Assembly: GCA_020631735.1 (NCBI GenBank)
Contig: CM036231.1
Span: 957,831 to 1,021,830 of the forward strand
Direction of reading: 5' to 3'
Origin: Saccharum officinarum
Taxonomy: Eukaryota > Streptophyta > Magnoliopsida > Poales > Poaceae
Length of the DNA stretch: 64,000 nt
How positions within the stretch are numbered: the stretch's first letter is position 1; every line of letters begins with the position of its first letter. A model generated the notes under the pieces. It ran no database searches and was not told the origin of the DNA. It saw only the letters and a program-made list of their open reading frames with translations. A program made the translations under genes and the position numbers. Below are positions 10,453 through 23,539 of the stretch, piece by piece.

Positions 10453-12524
10453 TATACACACTAGGCCAGGGGCTCGCACTACACCCAACGTGGCAAGCCA
10501 TTCTTACGCCATTTAAGGTAACCTCTAACAAGCTAGAAAAGGTCTCTTGAACAACTAAAGCCAGAGCCATATAGCCCTCACAGCTGTACTGTATATCCCG
10601 GTTATCACTTACAGATAAGTCCTTATGGAGAGAAACCAGAGCATCAAAATAATACACATGCTCTAGCCCCCTTTTAACAGTAATAAAATCATCTTAATAG
10701 TTGATTGCTTAATCCATTAATCAAATTACAAGATCATTGTTCTTGGTTTAAGCACTAGCAGTAGGTACCCATATGCATTCCCAAGGTTGACAAGGAATCA
10801 AGATAACAATCACTAAGTTATAATCTCTAAGGTTGTCAAGGTAAGCACATGCATATGTATGACAATTTAATGTATAGGTAACAAGGATAGTCCTGTGTTA
10901 TACTTGCCTTGATCAAAGCTTTCCAAGTGATACTGCTGACTTGGCTCAAAGTAATACTCCGAATCGTCCAGATACTGCTCACCTTCTATACTCGATCATC
11001 AATCAACAACACACATGCATCCAATCAAACAAACACGAAGCAAACAAAGAGATACAATTAGAACAGTACACCAACAGTAGCAAAACAGTAATAAAAGTTT
11101 ATAAAACTCTTCTACACGTTTCTACGATCACACAGACGCAAAGATCACCAAATTCGGAGTTAAAACGTGAAAGTTATGAATTTTCTAAGATTTCCTATAG
11201 ATAAATAAATACTTAATTATAAACTCGAAAAATAAATTATCAAAACTAACTGTACAACTACACTAACATGTAGAGCTCGCAAATACGAACCTAACGCAAC
11301 TTGAACGGATCAAATCGGAGTTAAAACGAAGATTTTATGACTAAAACAATCCTAGTGGCAAAACTGTAAATACCTGAAAACGTATTTTTGACTTATCCGG
11401 GAGAAAATACGCTTTCAAAACACGAAAACGGATTCAGGATATTGCGCTAAGGACCGCGGGTTGATTACTAAAAAGCTGAGGGTCTCTTTAACAAATTTAC
11501 CCGCGAAGGGGTAAGTTCTAATCTGGGCCGTTGATCTCGATTTGGACGGCTCGTGTTCATCATCGAGTCTACAGTGAAGAACCCGACCCTTCTTCCTCGG
11601 TTCCGGCCGGCGGTCACCATGGCCGGCCACCCGAGCTCGCCGGAAAAACTCGGCTTTCCCGTTCCCGACCACCAATCAACCCGCAACCAACACCAATCGA
11701 AAGAGGAGGTAAACCCGAACTCATCTAGGCGGTTTAGGAGCACTACGACGACTCGAGGAGAGAACACGGCTCGGGGATGAATGGCGGCGCCATTGTTGGC
11801 CACGGTGAGCTCCAAACCCGCGATTCAAAGCACAAAAACTCAAAAGAAGAGCATTGGGAGGGAGAGGAGAAGGTGACAAACTCACCCAAGTGAAGAAATT
11901 GACCTCCAATCCACCCGAAGACTCCCTAACCGATCTACCGCCGGCCTTCAACAACCTCAAGCCCTAGAACTCGATTTCACGTGGTGGAACTCGCGGTTTA
12001 GATGAAAAACGGAAAGAGGAGGGTCATGACTTCTTATTTATAGCTCCACAGCAACGTATTCGAGTAGAAAATCCCGAGTGAATCGGCAAGAATCGGTGGC
12101 GGCAACACTTGAGTCCGGCTCGGTCACGGCAAGGGGAAGAAGACGAGACCGACAGGTGGCCCCCACCCGTCAGCGAAACAAAGAGAAAACGCGCGGCTGC
12201 TGGCTTGGGCTGGCTCGGCAGCTGGGCCGGCCCACTCGGTCGCAAGCGCCGGCGCGGGGAAAAAGCAGGCCGTCCGACGGGCCTTCGGGCCAATCAGGTA
12301 AGAAGGTAAGTTGTTTTTTTTCTTTTGTTTCTTTTCTTTTCTAATTTTCCAAACACATTTTCAAATCAAATTTTCCTAAACCAAATCAAATAAAACAAAT
12401 ATATCCACACCACAAAATAAAATAAATGCAACAGCATGAATGCAACACCAAATAGTTTTCAAAATTTTAATTCCCTTTCTCTAAATTATTTAAAATTTAT
12501 TACTCCTAAAATTTGGGTGTTACA
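10453..12524 (-). repeat. Older related chromovirus LTR, host of the nested insertion
   Basis: 10453-12524 follows 8474-10452 in order but with many substitutions and indels. Examples are the shared stretch around 10497-10640 versus 8512-8650, the CAAATCGGAGTTAAAACG segment, and the shared end GGGTGTTACA at 12515-12524. The young element is inserted in it, and the remaining left part must lie before the window. It is a solo or outer LTR of the same superfamily, much older. No internal coding region belongs to it here. Confidence 0.85.
12035..12042 (-). promoter_or_regulatory. TATA-like site of the outer LTR
   Basis: The minus strand reads TATAAATA at the position matching the TATA box of the inner LTR. 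It is conserved although the surrounding sequence has diverged. Confidence 0.45.
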
Positions 12525-13171
12525 AGTTATGACAAGAGTGGTGCTTGTTCTTGGCCACCTCCTGGCGAAGCGCCAAAGATAACTCTAGTAAATTGCTAGT
12601 GTCGTTGAGTTCCCTCACTTGTGGGTAGGTTCTTGCGGTGTCCACGGGTTGGACGAGGTTCGTGCTACACCTCTTAGCCGTCGAACCACCAAGTGTTGGT
12701 CGACACAACGGGGACTAGCGTGCCGGTAAGCACGTGAACATCGGGAGAAAAATCTTGTGTCTATCTTGTGTATGATTGGATTTCTCCCGGTGATTGGTCA
12801 TCATATATTATGATTGGTTCATCCCCTACGTGACGGTATAAAGATCACATACCCTCCATTTACTTTTCGCAAACTAGTTGTAACAAACTCTTTAGTATAA
12901 TTAGTTTTGAGAGCTTGCTTTATCTTTGCTAGTGTAGCTTGTCACCTAGTTGAGCTCTTTAGTGTAGCTAGCTTTTGAGAGCTCGTAGTGACTTAGTCAT
13001 TGATTGTTATAGTGATCATAGTTACTAGAATTGTTGGATATGTGGCTTGCACCCTCGTAGAGTTAGAGCAAAATTGCATTTCGCCATTTGTTAAACTAAC
13101 CTTTTTCTCTAGTGAGTTTGTAGAATTTTTAATAGGCTATTCACCCCCTCTAGCCATATTAGGACCTTTCA
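12525..13171 (+). repeat. Copia-type LTR remnant (SIRE/Opie-like)
   Basis: The stretch ends with the typical grass copia LTR tail: GCAAAATTGCATTTCGCC, TATTCACCCCCTCTAG, then CCTTTCA at 13165-13171. Upstream it has the familiar ACCACCAAGTGTTGGTCGACAC segment and a stretch rich in GAGAGCTTG-type repeats. No PBS follows the end, so it is a solo or 3' LTR. The outer chromovirus LTR abuts it at 12524, which suggests insertion into this LTR and so a third nesting level. The name is from memory of the family and was not searched. Confidence 0.6.
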
Positions 13172-13731
13172 GTCGTTCAGGCCTTCTCACATCCTCCGCC
13201 CGCTCGTCTTTCAATTTTTTAGGTAGGCATAGGAGGAGAAATCGAGAGAAGGGGAGGATGTGGAAGGAGCCAGATGAAAAGGGCGCAAGCATAGTGCATG
13301 TGCTCAATGTCGTCGAGGAGTGCATGAGGTGGAGTAGGAAAGAGGGTGGTGCTCATCGGGCGGCAGCGCAAGCTTGGAAAGAGTTCAGAGAGGGAAGCAA
13401 CCAATAGGACTGTGTGTAAGCATGTGCTTAGGCCAGTGTAGTGGGATACGATGTCCAAACGACCTTACATGACCATCATTTAAACATTATTAGATGCTTT
13501 AAAGGATACAATATCATATTTTATAGTTGAGGGAGTCATGCAATCAACCCTTGATAGGTTAGGGGTTATATAGACTTTTAAATATGCCACGTTAGCAAAC
13601 CATCTTCAACATCGCTCAGGGGGTTATTTAGATGGTTTTCAATAGTTTGAGAGGCAGAATACCTGATTTTATAGGTGAGAAGACGAAGTAGACAACCATC
13701 CATAGTTGAGGGGGTTTAGTAGACTTTTTCC
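13172..13731. other. Unassigned DNA between LTR remnant and inverted duplication
   Basis: There is one 135-codon frame (13000-13407) that starts inside the LTR remnant and has no recognisable domain, so I do not call it a gene. The right part (about 13530-13730) has repeated phrases of the type GTTGAGGGGGTTTAGTAGAC, as in other grass repeats. Confidence 0.4.
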
Positions 13732-14162
13732 TTCTATTTTATTTGGCTCGGATTGGAATTGGAAGTAAAGGATAGCCAGATGCTTGTTTAATTAACGGAA
13801 TTGTTATTCATTTGTGAATATTAGTTGTCTGATTAATTTGGTTGACTGATGTTTGGCCAAACTACCAACGCATTGTAATCCTTGCGTTGAAACAGGAACA
13901 AAAAATAACCTCATGATAGTTACAGTTTGCACGTGGATTGTACTATATAATAACTAAAAAACTATGTGTTTGAGTGTGATCTTCACATTATTCTGGTTGT
14001 AGCTAATCATCACCATTGCATGAATACACGAAGCGACCACAATTAGTATGTGAAAGTAAACCGAAACAACCAAATTTTTACCATATCAAGGGAGAGAAGC
14101 GACAACTGTTGTTGTCGATGTTTGCTGGTCTGAAAATTGCTAGGCATCTGCTATTGGAAGAA

Positions 14163-15695
14163 CTAGATGATACCCCACGCGTTGCTGCAGGAATTCTCTT
14201 ACACTTATGGAGTTAGAAATATAGGTAATAGCCCCTGCAAGATATTGTGTTAGAAGATTTTACAATGCTGCTAAACTGGTAGAGAAGGTTGATGATTTAA
14301 AGGATGTTTGGCACAAACATTAATTGGAAAAATACTATAGATGCATAAATCATGGTTGTATTTATACCTCAAATCTACTAATTGGTAATTTGCTCAAAAG
14401 ATGTTAAACAAAGCTGTTTTGTGCTGCCACAACAACGCTATGATCGAATGAAAAACAGAAATAGATTATTAGGAGACATGGGGATATATGTAATTTGTCC
14501 GCCATTGCGCTTGTGAACTATGACATCAAGGCATCTGTTGTGCCCATTACAGATCTTTAGAGTTGCTATTTCCTAAGGCTAAATATCTATAGAAGTATCC
14601 TGAAATCAGAAATGTCTACTTTCTAGAGAAACTATTATAATACGAGTACATTAAACTGCAGAGACTCAAGTCAACAAATAATAAAATTGTCCTGCTTCAC
14701 ATAACTACAGATGGATGGACCTGCAACAGAACCAATGGGGACATAACTCACGCCGCAAGGATGTTGCTTGAGAAGTGTGTGAACTGATGAGGCACAGAAA
14801 CCTGCTGTAGACGTTGCACGTCGGCAGGCATGCATGCATGTCTGCCCAAACCAACCTGTTGATGCAGATGGAGCGGGCACTTGCCATTGTTCATACTCCA
14901 CGATCCACACACGAATGGATCAGAGCCTCGCAGAGAGCCTCCCTGCATGAATCTTAGCACCTGCGACATGTCTGATCGCAGGACCTCAGCTTCCGCGTCG
15001 TATAGCTGCGCTCCGCCCAGGCACCAGCACGACCGCACCCCGGCGCCCAGCCACCATGGCAATGCCGCACCATCACCTCCAAGCTCCAATCACCAAATTG
15101 GAGATCGAGGATGCCCACCTGTGCACAGCAGGTCAACAACTACGTCACTACGATGCGACAAATCCCATGCAGCGTGCACGCGGCCACCGACCTCTAACCG
15201 CCCCCTGCGATCCCTGTGTTGTCCGCATGTGCAAACCGGTGCTGCACCGCCGTTCCCAGATTCGTCTCCAGTGGTGGGCACATATGTGGAAGCGCTTTTC
15301 ACCATCGTCGCTCCCTGGCCATGGCCACAAACTTTCGACGCTGCATCCCCATCTCATCCGTTGGGGCAGCACTGTTGCAGCCTTATGTTCCCACCACTGG
15401 AGACGAATTGGGGAGGGGAGACGGCTCAGGCCATCCAAATCGCGACCATCAGATGCCTCAAGGAAGTAATATAAAGACTGTATCAGTCGACCATTCGTTT
15501 GCCTGATTTATTAATTGCTCCGAGTGGGGAGCTAGCCCGTCTCTTGAGTCTACTCCGTGAATTTGGTGGGAGTGGGAGTCCAGCGGACTCGGTAGAGGAG
15601 AGGGAGAGAAGGACGCTAATGGACTAATTGGATGACGTGGCTATATATAGGATATTAGAGAGAAATCTGCCGGTGAGGTACAGTAGATAGAAGAT
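14163..15695. other. Insertion within the left arm of the inverted duplication
   Basis: About 1.5 kb is absent from the right arm. It has an AT-rich first half and a GC-rich second half (14880-15470) with overlapping frames on both strands but no recognisable protein. A 100 bp-loop hairpin is present: 15256-15284 pairs with 15385-15415 around the core TTCGTCTCCAGTGGTGGG. I cannot name the insertion. Confidence 0.45.
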
Positions 15696-16070
15696 AGTAG
15701 ATTCACTGCTTACTGTTGTAACATGTCGATATGGATTGGCATGTTGAAAACAAGGGTGGGTCTATATAGTGATTATGTGGGTGTGGGTGCATCCACGTAA
15801 AAACGAAAAAACAGTGATTATGACCAAATTTTTATCATATTCGCACCCCCGCGATAAAAATCTACGGACCCACAAGATAAGCACACACCCTCGAGTTTTG
15901 CTCTAGCTCTGCCCCTTGCTGAAAACACTGAGACATCAACATCCATTAGTTTGATACATGTTAGTGCTCAATGGAGTTTACACGCCCTTCTATCCTGGGT
16001 CACTTCTGCAGTATAAAGATAATAAAATTATATGCAAAAACTTGCTAGCAAAGAACAAATTCCTAGTTGG

Positions 16071-16074
<4 letters not shown>

Positions 16075-16126
<52 letters not shown>
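16075..16126. repeat. (TA)n microsatellite, left tract
   Basis: About 52 bp of perfect TA dinucleotide repeat, directly to the left of the small element at 16127-16371. Confidence 0.95.
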
Positions 16127-16488
<362 letters not shown>

Positions 16489-16889
16489 GAATTAAAACCT
16501 GTACACGGTGTGCCCTCACCTGTGTGGCTGTGCGGCCGGCGCGCGTCCCATTGTGCTCTTGCCTGCTGGTGGATGGCCCTTGTGCTCGCGCCGCCCGCTG
16601 CTCATGCAATCGCGTAGCCGCACCGCCACTCCTCCGCATTAGCTTTAGATGTACGCTAAAGCAGTCGCTTTGCTCCTAGGAGTGGCCATGGGCTTCAGAC
16701 TTAGGAGAATAGGGCCTAGTGGGTGACTTGTTGCCTATTGGGCCGAAGAACGTTGTCCCAAGTTGCAAGTTTTTCATCATCTTCAACCTCCAACCTCTCC
16801 TCCTCAAAGCAGCAATGTTAGAAATTCTTGGAGGGGCTCTAGAGAGGCTCTATGGGATCAGCGGCAGTAGGGGGCATAAGCCCCGCCTG

Positions 16890-17350
16890 CCACACCATTG
16901 GATTCGCGTAGTCGCCTCCGCATCACGTGCATGCCAAGCGCACGCGCTACCCCGCTAGCGGTGGTAACAGTGCACGGCTACTGTCGTGAGCACCGTTACC
17001 ACCAAGCAAATGCCTTCACAGACGAGACCAACCCGCACCTTCTCATCAACGGGTAGGTCGGAGAAATGGGGCTTGATGAACTGATCAGGTGGTACTGTAG
17101 ATTTGTTGAAGTGGTGTGAGCCTTCCATAGCTGCGGTGAACGTACGAGGCCACCACCACCCACCGCCTGCATAGAACATGACGTGTGAATTAATAAACTA
17201 AAGATACGGTATGAGATACTTAAAAAAAGCTAAAACAACTTATAATTTGATATCTGTTCAGTTTAGAGTTATGATATATTCCCATTTAAAAATACCATGT
17301 TTAAGACAATCAGGTCAGAGAGAGAGAAAGCACTATAATAATGGCTCCTC
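16890..17350. other. Unique loop of the inverted duplication
   Basis: About 460 bp with no counterpart in the arms. It has a 74-codon minus-strand frame (16955-17179) that I do not recognise. At its right edge the sequence CAGGGGCGGATTCAGCGG begins the right arm and resembles the terminus of a common grass repeat. Confidence 0.4.
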
Positions 17351-18273
17351 AGGGGCGGATTCAGCGGTGGGACGGGTGGAGGCTCATACCCCCTGCTGCC
17401 GCTGATCCCATGGAGCCCCTCTAGAGCCCCTCTAAGATTTTTTTGACATGACTACTTTGAGGATGAGAGGCTAGAGGTTGCAGATGACCCAACTTGGGCT
17501 AGTGTTCTTCAGCCCAACAGGCAACAAGTCACCCACTGGCCCTATTCTCCTAAGTCCTAACTCGTAACAGGCCAAGAAGCCCATGGCCCCTCCTGGCCGA
17601 ATCCTAGGAGCAACGACTGCTTTAGGGCACATCTGAGCTAAGGCGTATGAGTGATGGTGGTCGGCGGTGTGGCTATGCACTTGCATGGGCAACGGGCGGC
17701 GGGAGCACGAGGGCCAACCATCAGCAGGCAAAAGCGCACATTCAACATGCCAATCCATATCGACATGTTACAACAGCAGTGAATTCTTCCAATAGCAGAT
17801 GCCTAGCAATTTTCAGACCAGCAAACATCTTGTCGCTTCTCTCCCTTGATATATGGTAAAAATTTGGCTGCTTCGATTTACTTTCACATACTAATTGTGA
17901 TTGCTTAGTATATTCATGCAATGGTGATGATTAGCTAGAAACAGAATATTGTGAAGATCACAATCAAAACATAGTTTTTTAGTTATTATATAGTACAATC
18001 CACGTGCAGACTGTAATTATCATGAGGTTATTTTTTGTTCATGTTGCAACGCCAGGATTATAAGGAGTAGGTAGTTTGGCCAAATATTTGTCAGCCGAAT
18101 TAATCAGATCAACTAAAATTCACAAATGATTAACAGCTCCACTAATTAAACAAGCATTTGGCTATCCTTTACTTCCAATTCCAATCCGTGCCAAATAAAA
18201 TAGAATATGTCGTTGTCCCCGTTAATCTACCGCACAATCCTTTATCTGTGATGTGATTTTTGGGTAAAGTATA

Positions 18274-18826
18274 TTTTTTAGAGATAATTATATGTAATTG
18301 TCTTCAAAAAACTATATGGCTTCCTTGCGTAGTCTTTTTTTTTCCTCTGAAGTTACCTATGAGGCCCGAAAACAGCTTTGACTCACCTGTACGGCCTTTC
18401 ATCCCTTTCAGCCACTTAACTGTGTTAAGTGAGGGGTAGAATGGTTCCTGGCGAAAAAAGATTAAAGTGTCAGCACCAATGCAAAGGCATTTGATAAGCT
18501 AATTTTATTGCAATGTATCTGAATTTTTTTTATGTTCTATCTCATGTCCAAAGATAATATGTTTTTAATTTTATGTAATTATGAACACTTTAAACCATGC
18601 GAATATTACTCCAAATCTAAAATAGACAAACTAAACTCTGCATTTTAATCTTTTTTGCTAGGGGTAAAATGGCTCACTTAACACCGTTAAGTTGATGAAA
18701 TGGACGGAAGACCATATAGGTAAATCAAATTCGTTTTCAGGCCTTACATGTAACTTCATAAAAAAAAGAGCCATACAAGGAAGCAATTGTTTTTTTGAAG
18801 GCCATACACGTAATTCTCTATTTTTT
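18274..18826. mobile_element. MITE with about 190 bp terminal inverted repeats
   Basis: 18274-18476 and 18641-18826 are inverted copies at roughly 75-80% identity by eye. Anchors are TATGGCTTCCTTG versus the GGAAGCAATTG region, GTGTTAAGTGAG at 18425 versus CTCACTTAACACCG at 18672, and AAAAAAGATTAAAGTG versus ATTTTAATCTTTTTTGC. The centre of about 165 bp is unrelated. It has no coding capacity. The superfamily is uncertain, possibly Mutator-like because of the long inverted ends. Confidence 0.65.
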
Positions 18827-19029
18827 AACCTTCATGTTCTACTTCAATCTATTTTCAACCTTGAACTACAAAACTGGGTAATGGACACCCTCCAACTATC
18901 GGAAGGGACAAATTCCATCCTCTGGCTGGTTTCATAAGTGGTTTTCTATTTTTTAGAAAATAATAAAACTTGGGGTTGATCTCTTAAAATTCATAATATA
19001 TTTATTTTAAATTTGAAAATATGAAACTT

Positions 19030-19409
19030 GTTGGAGGGGTTACTTCGTAGGGAGTATGAATGGGAGATGGGAGAGCGAGGTTTGATCGTCCAGTGATGAG
19101 GTTGCGACGCCGTGCTCGGTGTCGGGGTATGTTAGCACGAGCGCGACAAGGGAGCCAGAGAGATTAACCTCAATCTCCAACTAAACTTCTTATTATTTGA
19201 GTGACTGAGTGTTCACTATTTGTAGCCAAATCTTAACAAACTCATGCTAACTCAAAGCAATCAACAAACTCCTAAACAATAGGAAACAACTAACTGACTC
19301 TGGCGGCGGTGACCGTGGCCACGGCTTGGCATGCGCAATGGGCGCATTCCAGCACCGTGCTTAGCCACATGTCCACTTCCTACGCTGGTAGTCTTCACCG
19401 GTCATAACA
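19030..19409 (-). repeat. 3' LTR of a decayed Reina-like chromovirus
   Basis: The sequence to the left of a purine tract (GTCGAGGGGAGAGA on the minus strand at 19410-19423) starts, in element orientation, TGTTATGACCGG and continues for about 350 bp. The far boundary is not certain. Confidence 0.5.
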
Positions 19410-20330
19410 TCTCTCCCCTCGACGGACAGCTTGTCCTCAAGCTGAAATGAGGGGTGGGCGGCGCGGAACTCGTCAACCGGTTCCTAGTGTGCTTCAGCCT
19501 CGGGAATCCCCGTCCACCAGAAGAGAACATGCCAGATGCCACGACGAGGGATGGCGCGCAGGACGCGCTCTGGTGTGTGCAGAGGCTTGCCATGGTACAA
19601 TGGAGGTAGTGGTGGCAGAGTAGACGGTGTCGTCCCGCGGAACGGCTTGAGACACCGATGTGGAAGACATCGTGGATGTGCGCCCCCTCCAGAAGGTGAA
19701 GGCATTTGGCGACGTCGCTCACGCGCACAGCCACCTGGAACGGGCCAGCGTACTTGGGCCCGAGTTTACCATGAGGCCCGGGAACCAGGGAATGTGCCTG
19801 CTGGTGAAGGAGCCGGAGCCAAACCCATTTGCCGAATTCAAAGCTTAGCTCCTGGTCGTGCCCGCTATAGTGGCGCTAGGCGTACTCCTGAGCCTAGAGA
19901 AGGCGGGCGTGCACCTCCTCCAGGAACACGTCCCGGTCCTGCACCATGTTGTCAACAGTGTTGGTGCGCGTGGTGCTGGTGGTGTACTGATCTGAAGAAG
20001 TGCCTGGGGGCGCGCGACCGTAGACCACCCCGGAATGGCGTTGTGCACAATGCAGATTGGAAGGAGGTGTTGTAGCAATACTCCGCCCAAGGCAGCCAAT
20101 CCAACCACGCACGAGGACGATAGCCGGTGATGCAGCGCAGATACATGGCGATCGTCTTGTTCACCGCCTCCGATTGGCCATCGGTTTGGGGATGAAAGGC
20201 GGTGCTCATCGGTGCTTGACACCTGCAAGACGGAACAAGTCGCACCAGACATTGCTGGTGAAGACGGGGTCACGGTCATATCTGCTGAGCACCACCACCA
20301 CGCGTCGATATCTATTTCTATAACTAACCT
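19410..20330 (-). pseudogene. Decayed chromovirus pol end: integrase and chromodomain (Reina-like)
   Basis: Minus-strand frames between about 20300 and 19952 hold the C-terminal integrase region (STAFHPQTDGQSEAVNKT, then AWLDWLPWAEYCYNTSFQ). Frames at 19705-19484 hold a chromodomain-like end (PERVLRAIPRR, WWTGIPEAEAHWE in mixed frames). Several frameshifts and stops break it, and RT and gag are absent. The WLPWAEYCYNTS phrase and the short LTR next to it suggest the Reina clade. It is a dead fragment. Confidence 0.75.
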
Positions 20331-20344
20331 ATATAGACAGAACC

Positions 20345-21104
20345 CACTAAGGGTCATTAATGGCTAATTCTCTTTTCTCACATTAATCGCATCATCAGTT
20401 TTTGTTTTAGCCGTCCAATCTTGATTAGGATCTCCATCTTGACCGTTTGTTATCCGCACAATAATCCTATATGTGTAGCTTTCTCTTTACTCTTTAGGGC
20501 AGGCCCAACGCGGGCTAACAAGGTTGTTTGCTTCAACAAAAGTAGAAATACATGTAGACATAAAGGGTCCAGGACTCTCAAGTTCCCTACGCAAAATTCT
20601 ACTGCCTGCTACTTTTGTCATACTGACGCATGTCTTCTTTCTTTAGCTTTTTCTAACACTTCACAGAGGAGGCCACCATCCCGCAGCTCCCCAACGCCCT
20701 CCGGACCGCTGCCAGCTACTTCTGTCAGATGAAGCCAATGTATCTTCTGCAAAAGACACTGATGCACTACAGGCTACAAATACACCGTGACATAGAACAC
20801 CAGTGCGGATGTGGCAGTTGATGTAGTACTCCATGTGCGGATGTGGCATTTGATGCAGTACTCCATGCTGGAGCGTTGGAGAGAAGCCCTTAGCTTCCAG
20901 GCTCCTAGCAACTGACAGTTGACAGTGGTGCTGCAAAAATGTTGGTCACCACCGAGCAATGAAGATCCCTTTTTTTAACGCCCACCATTGTCTTCCTTCC
21001 CACTCCACCTGTTCATATTCTTGGCATACGGGAGCTGCCACTGTATATTCACCTCTCCAATCCTCAAGAGTCAAGACCTCATCCATGGAAGTTTCTCCGC
21101 CACC
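20345..21104. other. Unassigned DNA with a short direct repeat
   Basis: I see no gene. A 32 bp unit (GTGCGGATGTGGCAGTTGATG and on) occurs twice in tandem at 20803-20866. Short frames on both strands show no domains. Confidence 0.4.
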
Positions 21105-21107
21105 TCT

Positions 21108-21338
21108 GGGCTGTTTAGCTCTTAATTTTTTTTCCAAAAAACTACAGTAACGAATCTTTAAACGTATGCATGAAGCATTAAATATACATAAAAAATAAAA
21201 CTAATTATACAGTTTAGCTATAAATCACGAGACGAATCTTTTAAGCCTAGTTAGTCTATGATTAGATACTAATTATCAAATAACAACGAAAATACTACAG
21301 TAATTTTTTGTAAAATTTCGTGGGAACTAAACACGCCC
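21108..21338. mobile_element. Tourist-like MITE (TSD TCT)
   Basis: It begins GGGCTGTTTAGCTC and ends GGAACTAAACACGCCC, with the core CACGAGACGAATCTTTTAAGCC shared by several elements here. It is flanked by TCT on both sides, a 3 bp duplication as made by PIF/Harbinger transposases. Confidence 0.75.
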
Positions 21339-21341
21339 TCT

Positions 21342-23345
21342 ATTGTTAACCAGTGTAGCAGAAGCACTTTTTGATACGATGATTCGATTGAGGCATCAAT
21401 CTGGGTCCTCCAACTGCCCTTCAGAATCAACCCCACACCCAGTCCAAGGCTCCAAGCACGATCGTTGCCACCGCTAAATCTCAGCTTTGCCGGCTTCTAC
21501 CATAGTGCCCCCCGACATCTTATGCCATGGCACATGGCTTGCTTTTGCACCAGCATCAGCTCTTTTGTCCACTTTGAAGACAAGCTATAAGTTGGTTTTT
21601 TTTTCTTAATATTTTGGTGATTGGCCTCCCACTGTGTTCTTTTGATGTTTTTTTTTTGACCGAAGATTAGGAACAAGAAAACGGCCTCAACAAAGGGAAA
21701 CAGCAGCCATGCATGGACCCACGCCTGAGAGGTACCTCCTATAAGCCCTGGAGCAATCTAGGACAGCATGATGCCTTTTGGCCTCTGTAGAGCTTGTACA
21801 CATATATTATTACTTCTAAAAATTTGGTTCATATAGCATATATTTTAAATTTGGTTCAGTCAGCCTCGGATCTACCCATCTTCATCTTCGTCATTACTTA
21901 TCTATTTCTCTGGAACTTGGTTCATGCCATTGATTAAGATGTTATTTGTTTCCCATTCTCATCTCTGATCAGCCCCAATGCAGATGCACATTAGGTCCTT
22001 TGTACACGTCATACCCTGCGTCCTGCCATGTACTTCATAGGCATAAATACCGTCAATAGAGATGTAATAAAGTAATAAGGTGCATGCATGCGCGCCCTCA
22101 ATCCTCACATGCCTACATGCATGCGTGGTCGCCACAATCCTGTGCTCGTCACAAGTTTCCATTTAAAAATAGTACTATCATGTACCCCTTTCAGACAGGT
22201 TTATAAGGCGTGGACAAGTATTTTAGAGATGGGCAGGTTTGTTAGGAGTTTAGTTACCAATGCGTTTTTATGCCTGGCATTTCAGCTGTGTGATGGAAGC
22301 CAAAGCATTTTGCATGATCATCAGCAGATTGTACACACTATGGACGTCCAAGTATTCTACTACTGTACCATTCTAATCCGCCGGTACGTGGGAGAGGCAT
22401 GGCAACCGCGTCCTCGTGTCGTGGCATGCACGCACGCATCCCAAAAAGCAAAGGCACGCCATGTGATCACCTCGAGCAGCCACATACCCACAGCGGTCGT
22501 CGTCGTTTCACTTTGTCTTTGGACGAGACAAGCAGCAGTATACAGGCCGGACGTACGTAGTAGGCCAAGGAGCTATGTTTGCTTTTGCTTATTGCGAAAA
22601 TGAGGCAATTTTGCTCGGAGAAATGAAAAAGGTTGCAAAGCCTATCTGTGCACCACGCATCGAAGACAGATGTGCAGGAAAGGTAACCAGGTACAGTAAA
22701 GACAGTCATGATCCATGGTCGCTACACTGCTCGTCGAACACAGCCAGGGCTTTGGTGTGCATGCATGCCTGCGTGCACCTCGTGCTCCGCATTGTAGATA
22801 GACGTGCTACTAGGACGTACGACGTGATTGAGCTGCAAACACCAACTGCTCGTGTAGTTCACTCTGGTGCCAAAAAGCGAATATATATAATCTGGAATAT
22901 GAGATGACGCCAAGGGTTTGCAGAATAACGAAGTGGTCCATCATCATTTCACTCTAGTTTTTTTCTTCGGTTTGTGGAATAGAATGAGTTGATCTATCAC
23001 CATTTTATTCTCACAAGCTAATAATTGGTACTGGTATAATAAGGAATGTGGTCATTTCACTAAATTTGAGAAATAAGCTTATGGTTATGATGCATCGCCT
23101 GATCTAAAATAGGTTCCCCAAACCAACATAAGAGTCTAAGAAGTGCATGTGTGGCATCCTTACTCGTAGGGATCTTCTTCGCCGATCATCCCTGTAGGGA
23201 TCTTCTTCGCCGTTCATCCCTGTCCGGTGTAATAAATTTGTTAAATTTTGTGTGTTGATCCAACTACCAGCATATAGCACACTCATGTGCCAGTAGGATT
23301 GCGTGGAAACTTGACAGTCCCATCGAGTATGTTTGCATTATTACA
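21342..23345. other. Unassigned 2 kb stretch
   Basis: I see no convincing gene. The longest frame (22088-22603, 171 codons) has no domain I know. A 27 bp unit with core GTAGGGATCTTCTTCGCCG is repeated in tandem at 23166-23219. GCATGCATGC-type palindromes cluster near 22080-22130 and 22755-22775. Confidence 0.4.
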
Positions 23346-23347
23346 TA

Positions 23348-23536
23348 CTCCATCCGTTCTAAATTATAAGATATTTTGACTTTTCTAGATTCATGGTTTT
23401 TGCTACGTACCTAGACATATTATGTCTAGATGCATAGTAAAGCTATAAATCTAGAAATGCCAAAACGTCTTAAAATTTGAAACATGTGCTTAGCACGTTC
23501 TCGAAAAAAAAGTCTTATAATTTGGGACAGAGGAGG
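23348..23536. mobile_element. Stowaway-like MITE (TSD TA)
   Basis: Its ends are CTCCATCCGTTCTAAATTATAAG and CTTATAATTTGGGACAGAGGAG, an inverted pair typical of Tc1/mariner Stowaway elements, flanked by TA. The body contains the palindromic TAGACATATTATGTCTAG. Confidence 0.8.
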
Positions 23537-23539
23537 TAC

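Noticed and set aside
12525..13171. Complete copia element
   Set aside because: No PBS, gag or pol next to it; only LTR-like sequence is seen.
14881..15506. Overlapping frames of up to 197 codons
   Set aside because: Frames on both strands in a GC-rich insertion, with no recognisable domain or consistent coding signal.
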